From assembly GCA_008933995.1 (NCBI GenBank), contig WARS01000015.1, positions 15,198,957 to 15,262,956 on the forward strand: a DNA stretch of 64,000 nucleotides. The letters are read 5' to 3'. Positions within the stretch are counted from its first letter, which is position 1. Every line of letters starts with the position of its first letter. Under the pieces are notes generated by a model. It saw only the letters and a list, made by a program, of their open reading frames with translations, searched no databases and was not told where the DNA came from. Position numbers and translations under genes: made by a program. Positions 1 to 11,902 of the stretch are shown here, one piece after another. This DNA comes from Datnioides undecimradiatus (taxonomy: Eukaryota; Chordata; Actinopteri; Lobotiformes; Datnioididae).

Positions 1-1150
1 ATTTCAGTTATGACAATGGCTTGATTCAATATAAATAAAGTGGGTTTTTTGAAGTTACTTGGATGACGTGGGTGTTAATGACACATTTTGGTCTCCATAA
101 AAATAGATGCTTATCATCTAGTTCCCCAGCATTTCCTATCTTCTCTTAATGAGGTAATTTTATATTGGTCTATTTTTTTATTTGCCCTCTTTTGAACTTG
201 CAAAGGAAGGCCGCCTCACTTATTAGGACACCCACAAATGTGTTTGAGGTAAAAGTGTAAATTGAGTGTAATGGCTGGCTATGGATCCACTCCCACTAGA
301 AGCTTTTGACACACTTAGCCTTAAATAAATGTTCCCAGCTGGTAGTGGCTTCACATCTTTGTGGTGGGGCCATGTCACTCCTGGAATTTAAAGTAACAGA
401 AAACATCTTCGGGATATGAACAATTACAGTCACTGTCAAATAATACTGCATTGGGCCTTCCCTTGTTATTGTAAAGATAGATTCAGGATATCTGTGGTTT
501 TGTTTTTGCTAACCTACTTAATTTTTGGCTTTCATATCTGAAACCTGCATTAAGAGATATTTTTCTTAGATTAACATAGAATCTGAGAACTCTTGTGATG
601 TGATGTGCTGGGAAAAGAGTTGTTTCAAGTTCCACAGTGTCAGTTCAGCTATTAGCTTCTTTTAGCTCATAGTTTTGGGTCCTCAATTAAACACACACTG
701 TATGGTTGGGTCTCCTGGCTATTAACCCCTGTATAAATCCTGTATAGGTAGCATTTTTTCTATACACAAGTCCACATGTCTGCCAGAAAAAAAAATTGCA
801 ATTAACTTGTCCAGAAAGTGGATTAACTAGCAGCTAGTGGCTAAAGATGGAAACATTTCTCTGAAGATGCACATCAACATTTTGATGTAGAGAAGGATGC
901 TATGGGTGGTAATAGGTCACAGAGCTCGTAGAGGCACTGACGTACACACATACCAAATTTCAGAAATACTTTGTTGGATGTTTGGTTGATTCAGTGTCTG
1001 TCAAGAGGCAGGTACGAAATAGAGTAGAAATAAAACATTATACAAATTGTACATATGTGGGTGAGGAAACCAACACGTAAATGCATTTCAACTACACTTG
1101 ACGATTTTGACGGGCCTCCCAGAGAAGCATGTTTCAGCTTTGAGTAGATT

Positions 1151-1739
1151 ACACTGGGGAACAATTTGAAAAAAAATTTCTGTTGAGTTAGATTTTTATG
1201 CTGATTAAAACTAAAATTGGCATGCTGATTCCAAAATTGCAGTCAGTTTTTTTCTAGCACGTCAAGTTTTTTCTCCACAGCTTACCCTCCAGATAAGCAA
1301 AATTCCACTGATTAGCTGTAGTAGTAGTAGTAGTAGTAGTGTACATATGATGGCTGACTATTGTTGGAGCATCAAACGCGATAGTCCTCAAGTTGAACAC
1401 TCCAGAAAGAGCTATAAATGTAAATTTTTACCTTAACTACTTGCACACAATTATAATTACAGTAGCCATATCCTTTGTAAAAACATAATACTGTTAAACA
1501 TTGCAGTCATGCCTGTTTCTTTCATATTTCATTGTATGTCAATATTTGAAAATTTTTACAAAACAAGCACATATCTGTTAAGTACAGTATTTTTCATATG
1601 TGTTAAGAAAATGGGGATCCTATAGTTCAAAAACTTGACGTGATAGAGAAAAACTGAGATCAGTTTTGGATTCTGCACCCAAAAATTAGTTAAAAACAGC
1701 TGTCAGACCTAACTCAACAAAAATTGTGTTCCCCAGTGT
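1151..1739. mobile_element. MITE-like element with about 115-bp imperfect terminal inverted repeats
   Basis: The left arm (1151-1271) starts ACACTGGGGAACAATTT, then carries TGTTGAGTTAG and ends near CTAGCACGTCAAGTTTTT. The reverse complement of the right arm (about 1628-1739) gives ACACTGGGGAACACAATTTT, TGTTGAGTTAGG and CTATCACGTCAAGTTTTT in the same order. The 589-bp unit has no coding capacity, which fits a non-autonomous DNA transposon. I could not define a clear target-site duplication. Family name unknown to me. Confidence 0.7.
1318..1340. repeat. GTA trinucleotide microsatellite
   Basis: Seven uninterrupted GTA units plus GT, inside the loop region of the inverted-repeat element at 1151-1739. 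Confidence 0.95.
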
Positions 1740-2163
1740 TATGTGCTAACATGTCAAAAAACATTGTCGTTACATTTTAGAGTGTACTTGCTTGAAAGAC
1801 TTTCTGTCCCCCTGGTGGTCAAAAATATCTAAATGCAGCTTTAAAAAACGTCATATCAATTATATTACAACAACATGTGTTCAAACTGAATGAAAAGCAA
1901 ATCTTAGAGAAAGTGCAACCGTATGTAAGTAAGTGGAAATACACCAGTGGTGCAGTGAATCAATGCATCCATGGGGGTTGAAATGTTAGCTTGAGCTCTC
2001 TATTTAAGAGACAAAAAGTAAAGAAACTGGAGAAAAGAAGCGGCCACATACACATTCAGGCACACTTGACTGACACATGTGACTTAGCATTCAGTTGGAT
2101 TGCACCTACATAGACTGTCCAAACAAGCTCTACTAACTGCGCTAAATCTGTGCTTGATTCCAG

Positions 2164-2256
2164 TCTGGTCCTGGTGAAGACTCCTACAGAACGTTCCTGA
2201 AGTCAGACCTCTACATCCATGTCGTCATCTATGACCACAACATCAGGACAGTCTGA
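2164..2256 (+). CDS. cfap299: Probable terminal coding exon of cfap299 (partial gene)
   Basis: A polypyrimidine stretch ending in AG at 2163 is followed by 30 open codons and TGA (2254-2256). The reading includes GPGEDSYRTFLKSDLYIHVV and then IYDHN, a compact conserved-looking end with an LY-hydrophobic-VIYDH core. This resembles what I recall of the C-terminus of CFAP299 (formerly C4orf22), a cilia- and flagella-associated protein that sits directly upstream of BMP3 in vertebrates. Strand and position agree with that synteny. The exon is too short for an ordinary ORF scan. I found no other cfap299 exon in 1-2163, so the rest must lie to the left. Possible poly(A) hexamers are ATTAAA at 2728 and AATAAA at 3259. 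The identity rests on memory of the family plus synteny; a chance open stretch is the alternative. Confidence 0.6.
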   Translation, partial: SGPGEDSYRTFLKSDLYIHVVIYDHNIRTV

Positions 2257-3364
2257 GCTTCTGAGGTTGTTGCAGACACATTCGTACATATGGCACATAT
2301 TGGAGAGCTCTGGAAGCCTCTAATTTGACCGAGCTGCTGTAGTTGCACCATCATTTACAAACTGCTCCCCTCATATCATGCATGCCATCTGGGTGGAGGT
2401 GCTGCAGTGAAAAAAAGGCTTTAAGCTGAGGATTCCCAGAGGAGGAAGTGGATAGACAAGTGTGACAGCTTGGAAGTTTTCTTTCAAATAACCTGAGTTT
2501 TTATATGTTAATTCAGATTTTGACATTTCCTCCCTTGAAGCTGGAAAATATATATTATAAAGTTTCATGGACTTAAAATCTTCTTTGTTCCATTTAGTGA
2601 AGATTCAGACCCAGTTTGCTTGGTGTTCCCTGAGCAATAGTTTTAGTTAGGGGCAGGAACCTGCTCAGGGACCCCAGGCTCGTCCCATCGTTTGGCCTGG
2701 CATGTTTTTGGCTGTTTGTCTAAACAAATTAAAGGCGTAAGAGCTTTGAAAGATGATGGGGGTTGCTTTTATGTCCTCCCCCAGGCTGCGGTAGCTCCAA
2801 TTGGACTAGAAGAATGGCTAATGGGCTTAAAGCATTCCGCATGTTCCCAGATGCAAGGCACACTTTACAGGACATCAAAGTGCTCTGTCATTTACATATT
2901 AGCCATTCACTATGACATTTTTAATGGAACGCAACCCTACAAATAACCTGTTTTAGGAATTATTGACAAAGTGCAGCAGACTTTCAGTAACTCCCTCCCT
3001 TTTCAATCCTGTATTTAAAATCTTTGCATCTGTGATTCAAACACATGGTAGACATCAGTCGCAACTGGTAACATCTTCTATATCTTTAAGTGTACAGAGT
3101 GCATGGTCTTTGTTATGTCTTTGTAGATTTGATGTCTGTAGACTCTGAAGTTGTAGTTGGGCTGGGAGGGACACTTTTCTTAGCTTGACTAACCTCAGCA
3201 ATGCATGTTTCCCAATTCTTTTAATTGTTCTGCAGAAGGCAGTTGAATGAACCTGCAAAATAAAGGGATTGGACATCATCCAGCACTGATGTATTTAAAC
3301 AAATCTGTGTTTCTCTTGATAACATCACAACTACATCACCTTCCACTGTAAAAGTAATATTCTT

Positions 3365-3650
3365 TAAAAGAAGAGTTTGAGATTTTGGAGGGAAACTCTC
3401 AAAGAGTTATGTGGTAAATATAAAAGTATACAGCTAGCATGCGCTTAGCTTAGCATAGATCATTTTATAAATAAACATTTAATAAACATTTTATTGGGTG
3501 TTTAATCGGTGCAAAAGCCAAAGTTGTGCTGTGTTTTTCCTTGTTTTTAGCCCTTGGAATAAGCTAGCTAACATAAGCTAATATTTAATGCGTATACATG
3601 CTTGTCGAACTCTCTGCAGGAAAAGAAATGAGCGTGAGCCATTCCTTTAA
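3365..3650. mobile_element. Degraded copy of a common percomorph inverted-repeat element
   Basis: The left half has a TTTGAGATTTTGG-type start, then CTAGCATGCGCTTAGCTTAG. The right half carries inverted counterparts (AAGCTAGCTAACATAAGCTA, then CTCTCTGCAGGAAAAGAAAT). This is the layout of a very common fish repeat whose ends read as 'GCTTAGCTTAGCATAAAG' and 'AACTCTCGGCAAGAAAG' types. Related copies lie at about 28.4 and 32.1 kb. Recognition is from memory of such repeats, so boundaries are approximate. Confidence 0.5.
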
Positions 3651-5231
3651 ACTGACATCACAGCGGCTATACTAAATGTGCCCTTGGACTGATTTCCTGT
3701 GCATCCATTCAGCTGAAATTTATTTCTGAAAGTTACAAGGTTTAAACAAATTAGTTCATTCTAACACAAACCTCTAATGTCCCTCAGCTGCCCTGATACC
3801 AGAGCTGGCTGCATCTGTTTGTCTGCTTTGACTGAATTGGACCCCATTTGCCTCATTGAAACAATATGTGTAGTGACATAGGGATGTCGGTTCTGGTTCT
3901 GTAAAAGCAGGGTTTTGGGGAATGGGGGTCTGGTTTGGGGTTTCTTGTTGTTTAAAGATAGGAGTTCTGGGCCTGTTTTGAGATAATGAAACGAAGTTTG
4001 TGAAACTCAGAGGGGTGGAGGGAAGATGCCTTTTTAATTTTCTTTTGTCCTTTTCATTCAAATGTGTTTTGTTATTATGTCAACAGATATATAAAAGTCT
4101 ATTTTTAGCTGGTCATGTTTAAACTGCTCTGAAAACAGGCTCATCCATGCTACTATGGGATGAAGCACAATCAAATGGGGCTAAAGGATTGTGTTTGATT
4201 GTCAATTCCTCTTAGACCTCATGTGTTGGAAGTGAAAACTCAAAACTGGCTGGGTGGCTAATGAACATTTCACCCTCCTCTACAGCTGTTAAGGTTTACA
4301 GGCTGCAGCTCACTTGTGTGGCAATGTGATGGCGATGGAGCAGCCCCGCAATGCACTGCCCCCTAAAGAGTGGCATCAGTCATTCCAAGCATCTACCAAT
4401 CAAAACAGCGGATGTGCATGTGAAAAATAGACTAATTTTAAAAAGCCGGGGATTAACAAACAAGCAAGTATTGCCTATAAAATGCACAGGGTACTTTTTA
4501 TGCACCTTACCTCTGTGGAAGACCAAAGTTGCTGGAACTCACCCAGACATATCATGGGTCTGTAAATAGTAATGATTTCACAGTAAAGTCTAATTTAAAA
4601 GGTTATACCCCTCTTCATTTCTTTTATTGGGCTTTTAAGCTGTTAGGGTTTTAACTGAAGCGTGGTTTTATTAGTTTGAGGCCTGACTTGCCCCTAATAT
4701 ACACAACATGAGGTAAAGAGGTGGATTCAGACTAAACTGGGCCTCAGATAGTAGAGGCACTATTAAACCTTCCCTATGTAATGAGCTGAGTTAACATCTG
4801 TCTTAATATGCTTGATATTTCATTAGCAGCAGCATTTGTTGTCCTGCATATTTAATTTAAAACAAACACAATGACATAGTTAAATGTTATATACATAAAA
4901 CTACAGTGTTGGTCAAATGAGAATTTTAGGTTGCCCTTTTTGATGAATGGAGCCATTTTATTTGCAAAAAAGATTCTAAGGTGCTATTAACATGTTGGTG
5001 ATGGCAGAAGCTCCAGGAACCTATCAACTTCAATTTAAACAGTAAAACTCTCTAAAACTGTTTTAACTACAGCGTCAGAGTTTAAAAAATGCATAGTACT
5101 TGAAAGTTTTAATATTCAACATTAGATACAGCAATTAGAAGCAACAAAAATGATTTACAGTGATTGTGCTGATGATCTCTTGGTTCAGTTCCTGTGTTGT
5201 ATGAAAGAAAAACTGTTAAACAGGTCTTATA

Positions 5232-5345
5232 TTGAAGGGCAAGTTCACATTTTTCAGGTTCGTCTTAAAACGGTAGTCAGGTCCATTGAAAGCTGGCTGT
5301 GATCCTGTTCACACTGGTTATTAAGAGATCCCTTCCAATGTAAGT
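5232..5345. mobile_element. Fragment of a dispersed fish repeat
   Basis: The sequence runs AAGTTCACATTTTTCAGG, CGTCTTAAAACGGTAGTCAG, then GATCCCTTCCAATGTAAGTG. It resembles the fragment at 21225-21320 (CTATCTCAAAACAATAGTCA) and a repeat I know from percomorph genomes. Non-coding and decayed. Confidence 0.4.
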
Positions 5346-6584
5346 GATGAATATTCGAAGCTAATATGAGACTGAAGCGGTCAGAGCAAAGTCGAGTAAG
5401 TAAGTCACCTTCAAGGGCGCCTGACTAGTGTCTTAAAATCCTTTCGTTCAGGCACCTTGAGATTCATGACATTTTACCACTTTACTTTTCCTTTTGATGA
5501 ATTAGACCATATTTTTTGACTTAAACAGCCCATAATTTAAGCCCACTTGTTTTAATTGTGTTATTGACTTATTTTCCTTTATTGAGAAGCTTTTTGGCAG
5601 CAGACATCTTATACAGCATTTTCAACATGTGTAAACCTCTCCATCTTAACGTAAAATGCAGCTCATAAGTTTTTAAAAAACTTTTAATGAGGTCATAGCT
5701 TTAATGTTATTCTTTGAACATATTTTTAATGTTTATATAAAAATATAAACATGTTGTTTCACTATATTAATGCATCTATAAGTTATATAATTTCTCACTA
5801 TAATATAAAAAATATTTTAAACTATTTCATGATTCTTTTTTTATCTCTTTTACGTCTGTTTTACTGTTCACACGTCTGACATGCACTGATCGAGAACTGA
5901 TCAAGTGACTGACTGATTGATTATTCTGAATTGATGCAGTCAGGTCCTCATCACCAGCCGACTTTGCTCTCCTACTATTTTTCTGTGTATATTGATTTCC
6001 CCTGCCCCGGTTGAGGGGGTTAAACCCGTTCAGTGTGTTGACTGCTACGAAAGACATGGCATGCTAATATTATTGCCATCAGATGTCCAAGGGCGGGGAA
6101 ATGCCCTAATCATTTCCTCCCGAGTGCCCCTGAAAGAGAAGCCCAGTGGCGGGAGGGGGGGCGGCTGGATGGGGTGTTTAAACCCCGCCTGGATGGGCTG
6201 TTTTTGGGGAACGGTGGGGAGGGGAGGGCACAGTACAGCATCCGGATCGGACCGTGATGGCACAGGATGTGTGTGCTTAACTCCATTGAACTAAACTAAA
6301 TAGGGGAGAGAGCCTTTAATGCCGACAATAAGCCACTTCATTCAGCAGCGCGGCCCAGACGCACAGCTCTGCGGAGTAGAAATGACGCACGGAGGGGCTG
6401 TTCTGTGGCAGCAGTTTAGATATTGAAATCAGTTCGGGAAATCTGCGGAATGTCCTTTAATAAATTATTTTCAAAAAATCTGTCTCACAGAAAAACTGAC
6501 AAAACAGTCCCCTTCAGCTCCTGATAACACGAGATAATTTGTCCCCAGGCTGAATGTGCGTAAAAGTATCTTGAACAGGAAACC

Positions 6585-6664
6585 CTCTCTCTCCCTCTCT
6601 CTCTCTTCCCTCTGCCTCTCCCTCCCTCTCTCTCTCTCTGAGTGTGTGTATGTGTGTGTGCGAG
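6585..6664. repeat. CT-rich low-complexity tract followed by GT repeats
   Basis: Interrupted CT repeats followed by GTGTGTATGTGTGTGTG, a little upstream of the presumed bmp3 transcription start. The 69-71 aa minus-strand open frames here are translations of the tract (RERERE runs), not genes. Confidence 0.9.
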
Positions 6665-6690
6665 GAATACCCAGCTGGTCCCACAAGCCC

Positions 6691-6697
6691 TATAATA
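6691..6697 (+). promoter_or_regulatory. bmp3: Possible TATA-like element of bmp3
   Basis: TATAATA lies about 440 bases upstream of the bmp3 start codon. It would put transcription start near 6720 and give a 5' UTR of about 410 bases. The region downstream is GC-richer and has several CpGs. There is no direct support for a start site, and an upstream non-coding exon cannot be ruled out. Confidence 0.25.
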
Positions 6698-7133
6698 CCA
6701 AGCACAACATGCTTTACCTTCAATGAAAGCTGAGACGGGGGGGACGGTTGACTGCTGGTCCTGAAATCAGCTCAGTGCTCGGATACAAAACCAGGAGCGT
6801 CGCTGTGTTCGCAGCTTAGTTCTCCTGCATCTGCTCCATTACACCTTCTGCTGCGCGCCGGAACTTTGATCATTTACTGACTCTAGCACGTTTAGACCTG
6901 CAACTTATCAAAAGCAGAGAATCAACTTGGATAACGCTCTTACTTTTGTCCCCTGCCCACCTTGCACTCTTGCTGTGACTGGTGTCAAAGGTGATGGTAT
7001 CATTTCTAACAGAGGACTCCTCCTCAGGTGGTGGTATGCCTTATTGGAGATAGGGACTACTTTTGGGAACGTGCTAGGTTTTCCACAGCTATTGTTTTTT
7101 TTTTTCTGCTGCTAACTTCGCTTTGGCTCAAGC

Positions 7134-7410
7134 ATGGCCCTCTACTCTCGGTTTGTGGTCGTGCTGCTTTACGGATGGAGTTATCTGTGCGTTGGATACT
7201 GCGCGATGCTGAAAACGGACAATTTCCCCGAGAGACGAAAGGTGGATTTTACGCATTCGGTGGATAAAAAGCATCCTGCCAAAGAAGACCAGGATCTGCT
7301 TTTACAGGATACAATGACGGAACACATGCAGATGCTTTACGCAAAGTACAACCGGGCTGGATTTCCCTTTAAAGACGGCAACACCGTCCGCAGCTTCAAA
7401 GCGCACTGGG
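7134..7410 (+). CDS. bmp3: bmp3 coding exon 1
   Basis: ATG at 7134 opens a signal peptide ([20 protein letters not shown]). The exon ends ...TVRSFKAHW plus one base at the donor GTAGGT (7411). 277 bases. The frame stays open past the donor, but that extension is intronic because the next conserved prodomain block resumes in exon 2. Confidence 0.95.
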
Positions 7411-10400
7411 GTAGGTATCCTAAGTTTTACGCATTTCAAAGTATTACGCACAACAACGCTAAGTTTTGCCAGTCAAAAGTGCGGAAGCAGTGTGTCTTGT
7501 TTGATTTTCGTAAATATATACTGCATCTGGTAACGTCTCTTGCCTTGTTCAGTCAGAATTATCCTCATTTTTCTGAATGTGTGCGTAATTTAGGCGCATT
7601 AACACACAAACATTCACACTGCAAGATAAACTATTGTTTATTATATATTGAAAATAAAAAGAACAACAAAACTGTTGGAAATTGCTATTAGCGCGCAGGT
7701 TTACTAAGCTGAAACTGAAATACACCTGTTGATCCAGTCATGGAAATGTGAGCAACCTGTTACCCTCCTCGCTGTGCCAGGAGCAGAGATTCCGCATCAC
7801 TTCTCTGCATGCAACCCGAAATCGTCTTCCGACACAATAGTTTTCACACCTTGAGATTTTACTGTCAGATAGTCTGCGTAGATTTTCCCCCGAGCCAACA
7901 TCTGGCAGCCTCCCAGCCTGCCTGTATGGCAGCAGTAAAGGCGAGTTTTCACTGCAGCTTCTGCCTTTACGGTGCTTTTATTTGTGACTTTTTTGCAGGA
8001 GCATTTAACTTTAATCTCATTAAGCTCATAATTGCTCTCAGGCTATGGGGTTGTGCTACTATCACTTGGACGTGGACACTATTAAAAACGACCAGTTTCC
8101 ACTTGGGGTCAAAGTTTGTTGGATTATACTGCCTCCTGTTGCCTGGAAGCTGTATGTCATAGCGTATAAAGGGCCAATCCAACAAAATTATAAACACATT
8201 CTCTCAGCTAACCAGCGGAACCGAGTCCTATTGCTTGTATTTACCCAGGTTTTTAAACATATCCTTGTTGTTATCCTGGATAAACCACAGAAAGTGCTAT
8301 AATGCAAGATAATAAAGAGATAATGCCACAAAAGAAAGAACCACAAACAAAACACCATCTTACTGCAGAGGATGCAGAAACTTCTTGTGCGTACAGACAT
8401 GGTTCTTTTATTATGTATTCAGAGAATACAGGCAGGGCCATGATCAATCAAATGCCACACTGTGCATTGTATAAATGATATCACTCATTTCTTACACAGG
8501 TACAATAAACAAGAAGCAGCTGCAGATTTTCAACCTCACCTCCCTCACCAAGTCAGAAGATGTTCTGTCAGCCACTCTTCATTATTACATTGGAGACCTT
8601 CAGAACAGCACTCATGGGTGCTCCAGGTCCAAAAGCTGTGGCCGCCATGGCCCACGGAGGCACAGCCACATCCACATGGTCATCTGGAGTTTTGCCTCTG
8701 TGGATAACAAGATGAGAACTCTGGGACACTTTCGGATCAATGTGTCCACGCTCTACAGGGACTTCATATCTTGGCAGTGGAAGGACATTACTCGTGTGGT
8801 CAACCAGGCCAAAAACCATGATGAGCTGCTTATTGGGATTGATGTGGCTTCGCAAGGGCCCCAGCCATGGAAAAAGCTACTGTCAGACCGCTCACCCTAC
8901 ATCCTGGTCTACGCCAATGACTCTGCCATTTCAGAGCCCGAAAGTGTGGTAGCCACCCTCCAGAGACACCACCCGGTGGGAGGGGAAGGCTCCATGTCAC
9001 ACAGCTTCCATAAACTGGGACTGCGCGAGAGAAACAACACTGAACGAGAACAGTCGCAGCCCAGACAGAAGCGCTCAGTGAACGTTCTGCTGCCATTGCA
9101 AAATAATGAACTTCCTGGGCCTGAGTATCCGTACGAGACAACCGGGTGGGATGAGACGAGTCCATATGAACCTTTCGAAAACAAGCAGGCTCGTCGGCCA
9201 CGTAAAAAGCCACGCAAGAATCAGCGGCACAAGATGCCCCTCCTGCAGTTCGATGAGCAGACGATTAAAAAAGCACGAAAAAAGCAGTGGAACGAGCCCA
9301 GGAACTGCGCTCGGAGATACCTGAAAGTGGACTTTGCTGACATTGGATGGAGTGAATGGATTATCTCTCCAAAGTCATTTGACGCCTACTACTGCTCAGG
9401 GTCCTGCCAGTTCCCCATGCCAAAGGTGAGACTCAGTCTTGTGGTGCACATCTGTGGTGGTTTCTAACCTGAGGGTCAATAACAGGAAACCAGACAATAC
9501 TGGATTATTTTACCTTTTTAGGGTCGTAATTTGCAAAACAGGAGAGAAAACTCATGCAACTTATGACAAAATGACGTAAAAGGGTGAGAAACCACTGTAT
9601 CACTGGTTTATATTACCAACACTTCCTGTAACCAGGTTTCTTCCCTAAAGAGAAGCCCTTGTGGTGGTCAGCACCACTTGCAAAGGCCTTTTTTCCTCTG
9701 TTTGTCATTTGAACCTCAGCACCATCTTGTGGTCCAACATTTCATGTTTTTTTTGCAAGCATCTTTTTACAATCATAACTGTATGTGTGTTTTAGATACT
9801 CTAGTTTAGATATACGCTAACTGATGCATACACATAAAACACATTCACACCAAAAATCAAAAGAAATTGCAGAGAACTATCCACATCAGGGTACCTTTCT
9901 ACCTGTATACCTTTCAAACACAATGGTTTCTTCAACCAGTATGGTACATATTATGTAAATTAAGCAGGCTATGCTGAGCTATCAGTACATCTAGCCATTA
10001 AGTTTTCAGTCCCTCGTTTACCATTGCTGTTACTGCTCTGTAGAATGTTCACTTGGATAACATTAACATCAGAAACCCTGAGGGCTATCTGTCTCAAATT
10101 ATAGATGATAATACTAAAGACATTGACATGAATTTATACCATCTGCCAAGATAAACTCTTTAAAGTGATAGTACTGCTAGAAGTTCTCCTTCAAGCTTAG
10201 GAATTAAGATCTTGCGTGTATCAGAGCTAGGTTTCTACATACACAATACATACATATAAAAGCAGAAAGTTGGTCCAAAGTAAAGCCCAGCTGTAAGAAA
10301 CATGCAGTAAAAATGGTCAGTTGACAATCAAACTGGAAAGTAACATGAAAAGTGAAAAATAGTCCTTGTACAACTTCCTGGGGAGCAGGTGGCTGACCTT

Positions 10401-11902
10401 GACATCGAAAATCAATTAAACTTTATAACCACACTCAAGGAAAACGAGCAAAACCCTTGGAAGAAGCAGCTTGACTAATTCATGCCAGTCTTCCGTTTCT
10501 CTTCAGCTGCAGGCAGCATGACGTGTATGGGTTTACACTTTTGAAAGAGCATAGAATGAAGTGAATGGAGCAAAGTAATGCATGCCTCAGCTGTTGTTAA
10601 ACGTCAGCTCCCGTCGTAGCTTGTGGCCGTGGTGACAAGATAACATCACAGGTATTTTAAACATGGCCGGAATGCAAGAGCTCTTTCCACTTAATTCATT
10701 TACCTTGGAGTCGCTGGCCTTTGCAGTCTGATGTAATTAGTCCCAGAAGTAGGGCCTAGGGCGTAAGGCAACCCCCTCCCTCTCCTGCAGGGTTGCTGCT
10801 CAGTCAGACTGTGGCTCTGTCATGTTCTTTCTCCTTTGTCAGGTTAAAGCTTTAGAAACTGCTAAATAGCTACTGGTAAAAGCAGCTTGGCCTAGTTTAT
10901 TATGATGTGTTGGAGGAGCCCTGTCACTTATTGGATCCTGCCAAGACATGAAGCAGCTGATTAGGTGTGAGAACTGCCAGGGAAAGATGTGGATACCTGC
11001 AGAGGCTTGTTGGAAACATTAAACAAATAGTATTCTGACTGATCCAAAAGACCTAAAAGATGCTCTCCAGAACTCTCAGTGGGAAAAATATTACAATTAT
11101 GTTGTTTTTACAGATTTAGCCATCGTTTTATGGGATATGATAGCACAGTACTCCATACGTAACATCACAGTAATTGAGTCAGACTGTGCATGAAATAAGC
11201 AGGAAGATGGTCAGACAGGTCGAAAACTAACCAACTGTTTATATGTTTTATATGGAGGTGGAATCACGAGTAAGCACACCTAAACTATAAGCACACACAA
11301 CTATGGCAAGTACTGTAATTCAAATTTGAGCCAAAAACTTGGTATGTAAACTGTAGCAGATGTTAGCAATGGCCATTCTGTTTAATAATTACAATATGCA
11401 TTTTATGTTTCTCATCCCGGTAAGTTTGGTAAATGCGGTTAAAGTAATTGTCTGCACTGTCAATTTTCTTTTCATTGATGGAATTTTCTTTGATATTGGC
11501 AACCGATCTGAATATTAATCAGAGGAATTATGGACAAAAACATGAAAATAAGAAATAATAAGGACAAATAAGAAACCTTCCCTTTGTGCATCTTAATAGA
11601 GAGTTACCTAACAATATGCAAATTGTTTACATCTTTTCTACAAAGTAATTTAGTACGCATCCCTAAATGTTTTCAAAGAATCATTTTGATTTCCATCCCT
11701 TTGCTTTTAGGCCCTGAAGCCCTCAAACCACGCCACCATCCAGAGCATAGTGCGGGCAGTGGGTGTTGTTCCAGGCATCCCTGAGCCGTGCTGCGTGCCA
11801 GAGAAGATGTCATCCCTCAGCATCCTCTTCTTTGATGAGGACAAGAACGTGGTGTTGAAAGTCTATCCCAACATGACTGTAGATTCTTGCGCCTGTAGAT
11901 AG
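7134..11902 (+). CDS. bmp3: Bone morphogenetic protein 3 (complete, 3 coding exons)
   Basis: Secreted TGF-beta superfamily ligand. In vertebrates BMP3 antagonises osteogenic BMP signalling and is a negative regulator of bone mass. Joined exons 7134-7410, 8500-9425 and 11711-11902 give 464 residues, close to the roughly 470 of the mammalian protein. A hydrophobic signal peptide (about residues 1-23) is followed by a prodomain with conserved blocks [13 protein letters not shown] and [12 protein letters not shown] at 281-284 is a furin-type site, followed by [13 protein letters not shown] second basic stretch, KARKK (350-354), just precedes the cystine-knot domain. The seven knot cysteines are at 362, 391, 395, 428, 429, 461 and 463, and the protein ends SCACR, as in BMP3. 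BMP3B/GDF10 is the nearest alternative; the neighbours prkg2 and cfap299 favour BMP3. All splice phases agree. Confidence 0.97.
7411..8499. other. bmp3 intron 1
   Basis: 1.1-kb GT-AG intron. The open frames inside show no conserved protein. No repeat recognised. Confidence 0.8.
8500..9425 (+). CDS. bmp3: bmp3 coding exon 2
   Basis: Acceptor ends at 8499 (TTACACAG). The exon holds most of the prodomain, RQKR at 9063-9074 and the first part of the cystine knot ([20 protein letters not shown] and [13 protein letters not shown]). Donor GTGAGA at 9426. 926 bases, ending in phase 0. Reading past the donor gives non-homologous residues and a stop at 9467. Confidence 0.97.
9426..11710. other. bmp3 intron 2
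   Basis: 2.3-kb GT-AG intron with no exon-like ORF. The stretch about 10640-10760 is less AT-rich and more complex than its surroundings and could be regulatory; that is a guess. Confidence 0.8.
11711..11902 (+). CDS. bmp3: bmp3 coding exon 3 (C-terminus)
   Basis: Acceptor TTGCTTTTAG ends at 11710. 63 codons from [20 protein letters not shown] to the end SCACR, then TAG at 11900-11902. It contains the CC pair and the C-x-C end of the cystine knot. Confidence 0.97.
   Translation, partial: ALKPSNHATIQSIVRAVGVVPGIPEPCCVPEKMSSLSILFFDEDKNVVLKVYPNMTVDSCACR

Larger units (their letters stand above)
1..2163. other. Probable last intron of cfap299
   Basis: AT-rich sequence with no convincing exon on either strand. 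It contains a GTA microsatellite and an inverted-repeat element, listed separately. A CCACCAGGGGGACA motif (CTCF-like, minus strand) lies at 1805-1818. Confidence 0.4.
2257..6690. other. cfap299 3' UTR and cfap299-bmp3 intergenic region
   Basis: No supported gene. The first part is presumably cfap299 3' UTR. Repeat copies lie near 3.4-3.65 and 5.2-5.35 kb. From about 5990 the sequence becomes GC-richer, with TGGATGGG repeated at about 6167 and 6191 around a GTTTAAAC palindrome, as expected when approaching the bmp3 promoter. Confidence 0.5.

Noticed and set aside
6471..6723. Arg/Glu-rich minus-strand ORFs
   Set aside because: Translations of a CT microsatellite.
7411..7691. Open frame continuing past bmp3 exon 1
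   Set aside because: It runs through a consensus donor (GTAGGT); the conserved prodomain resumes in phase at 8500.
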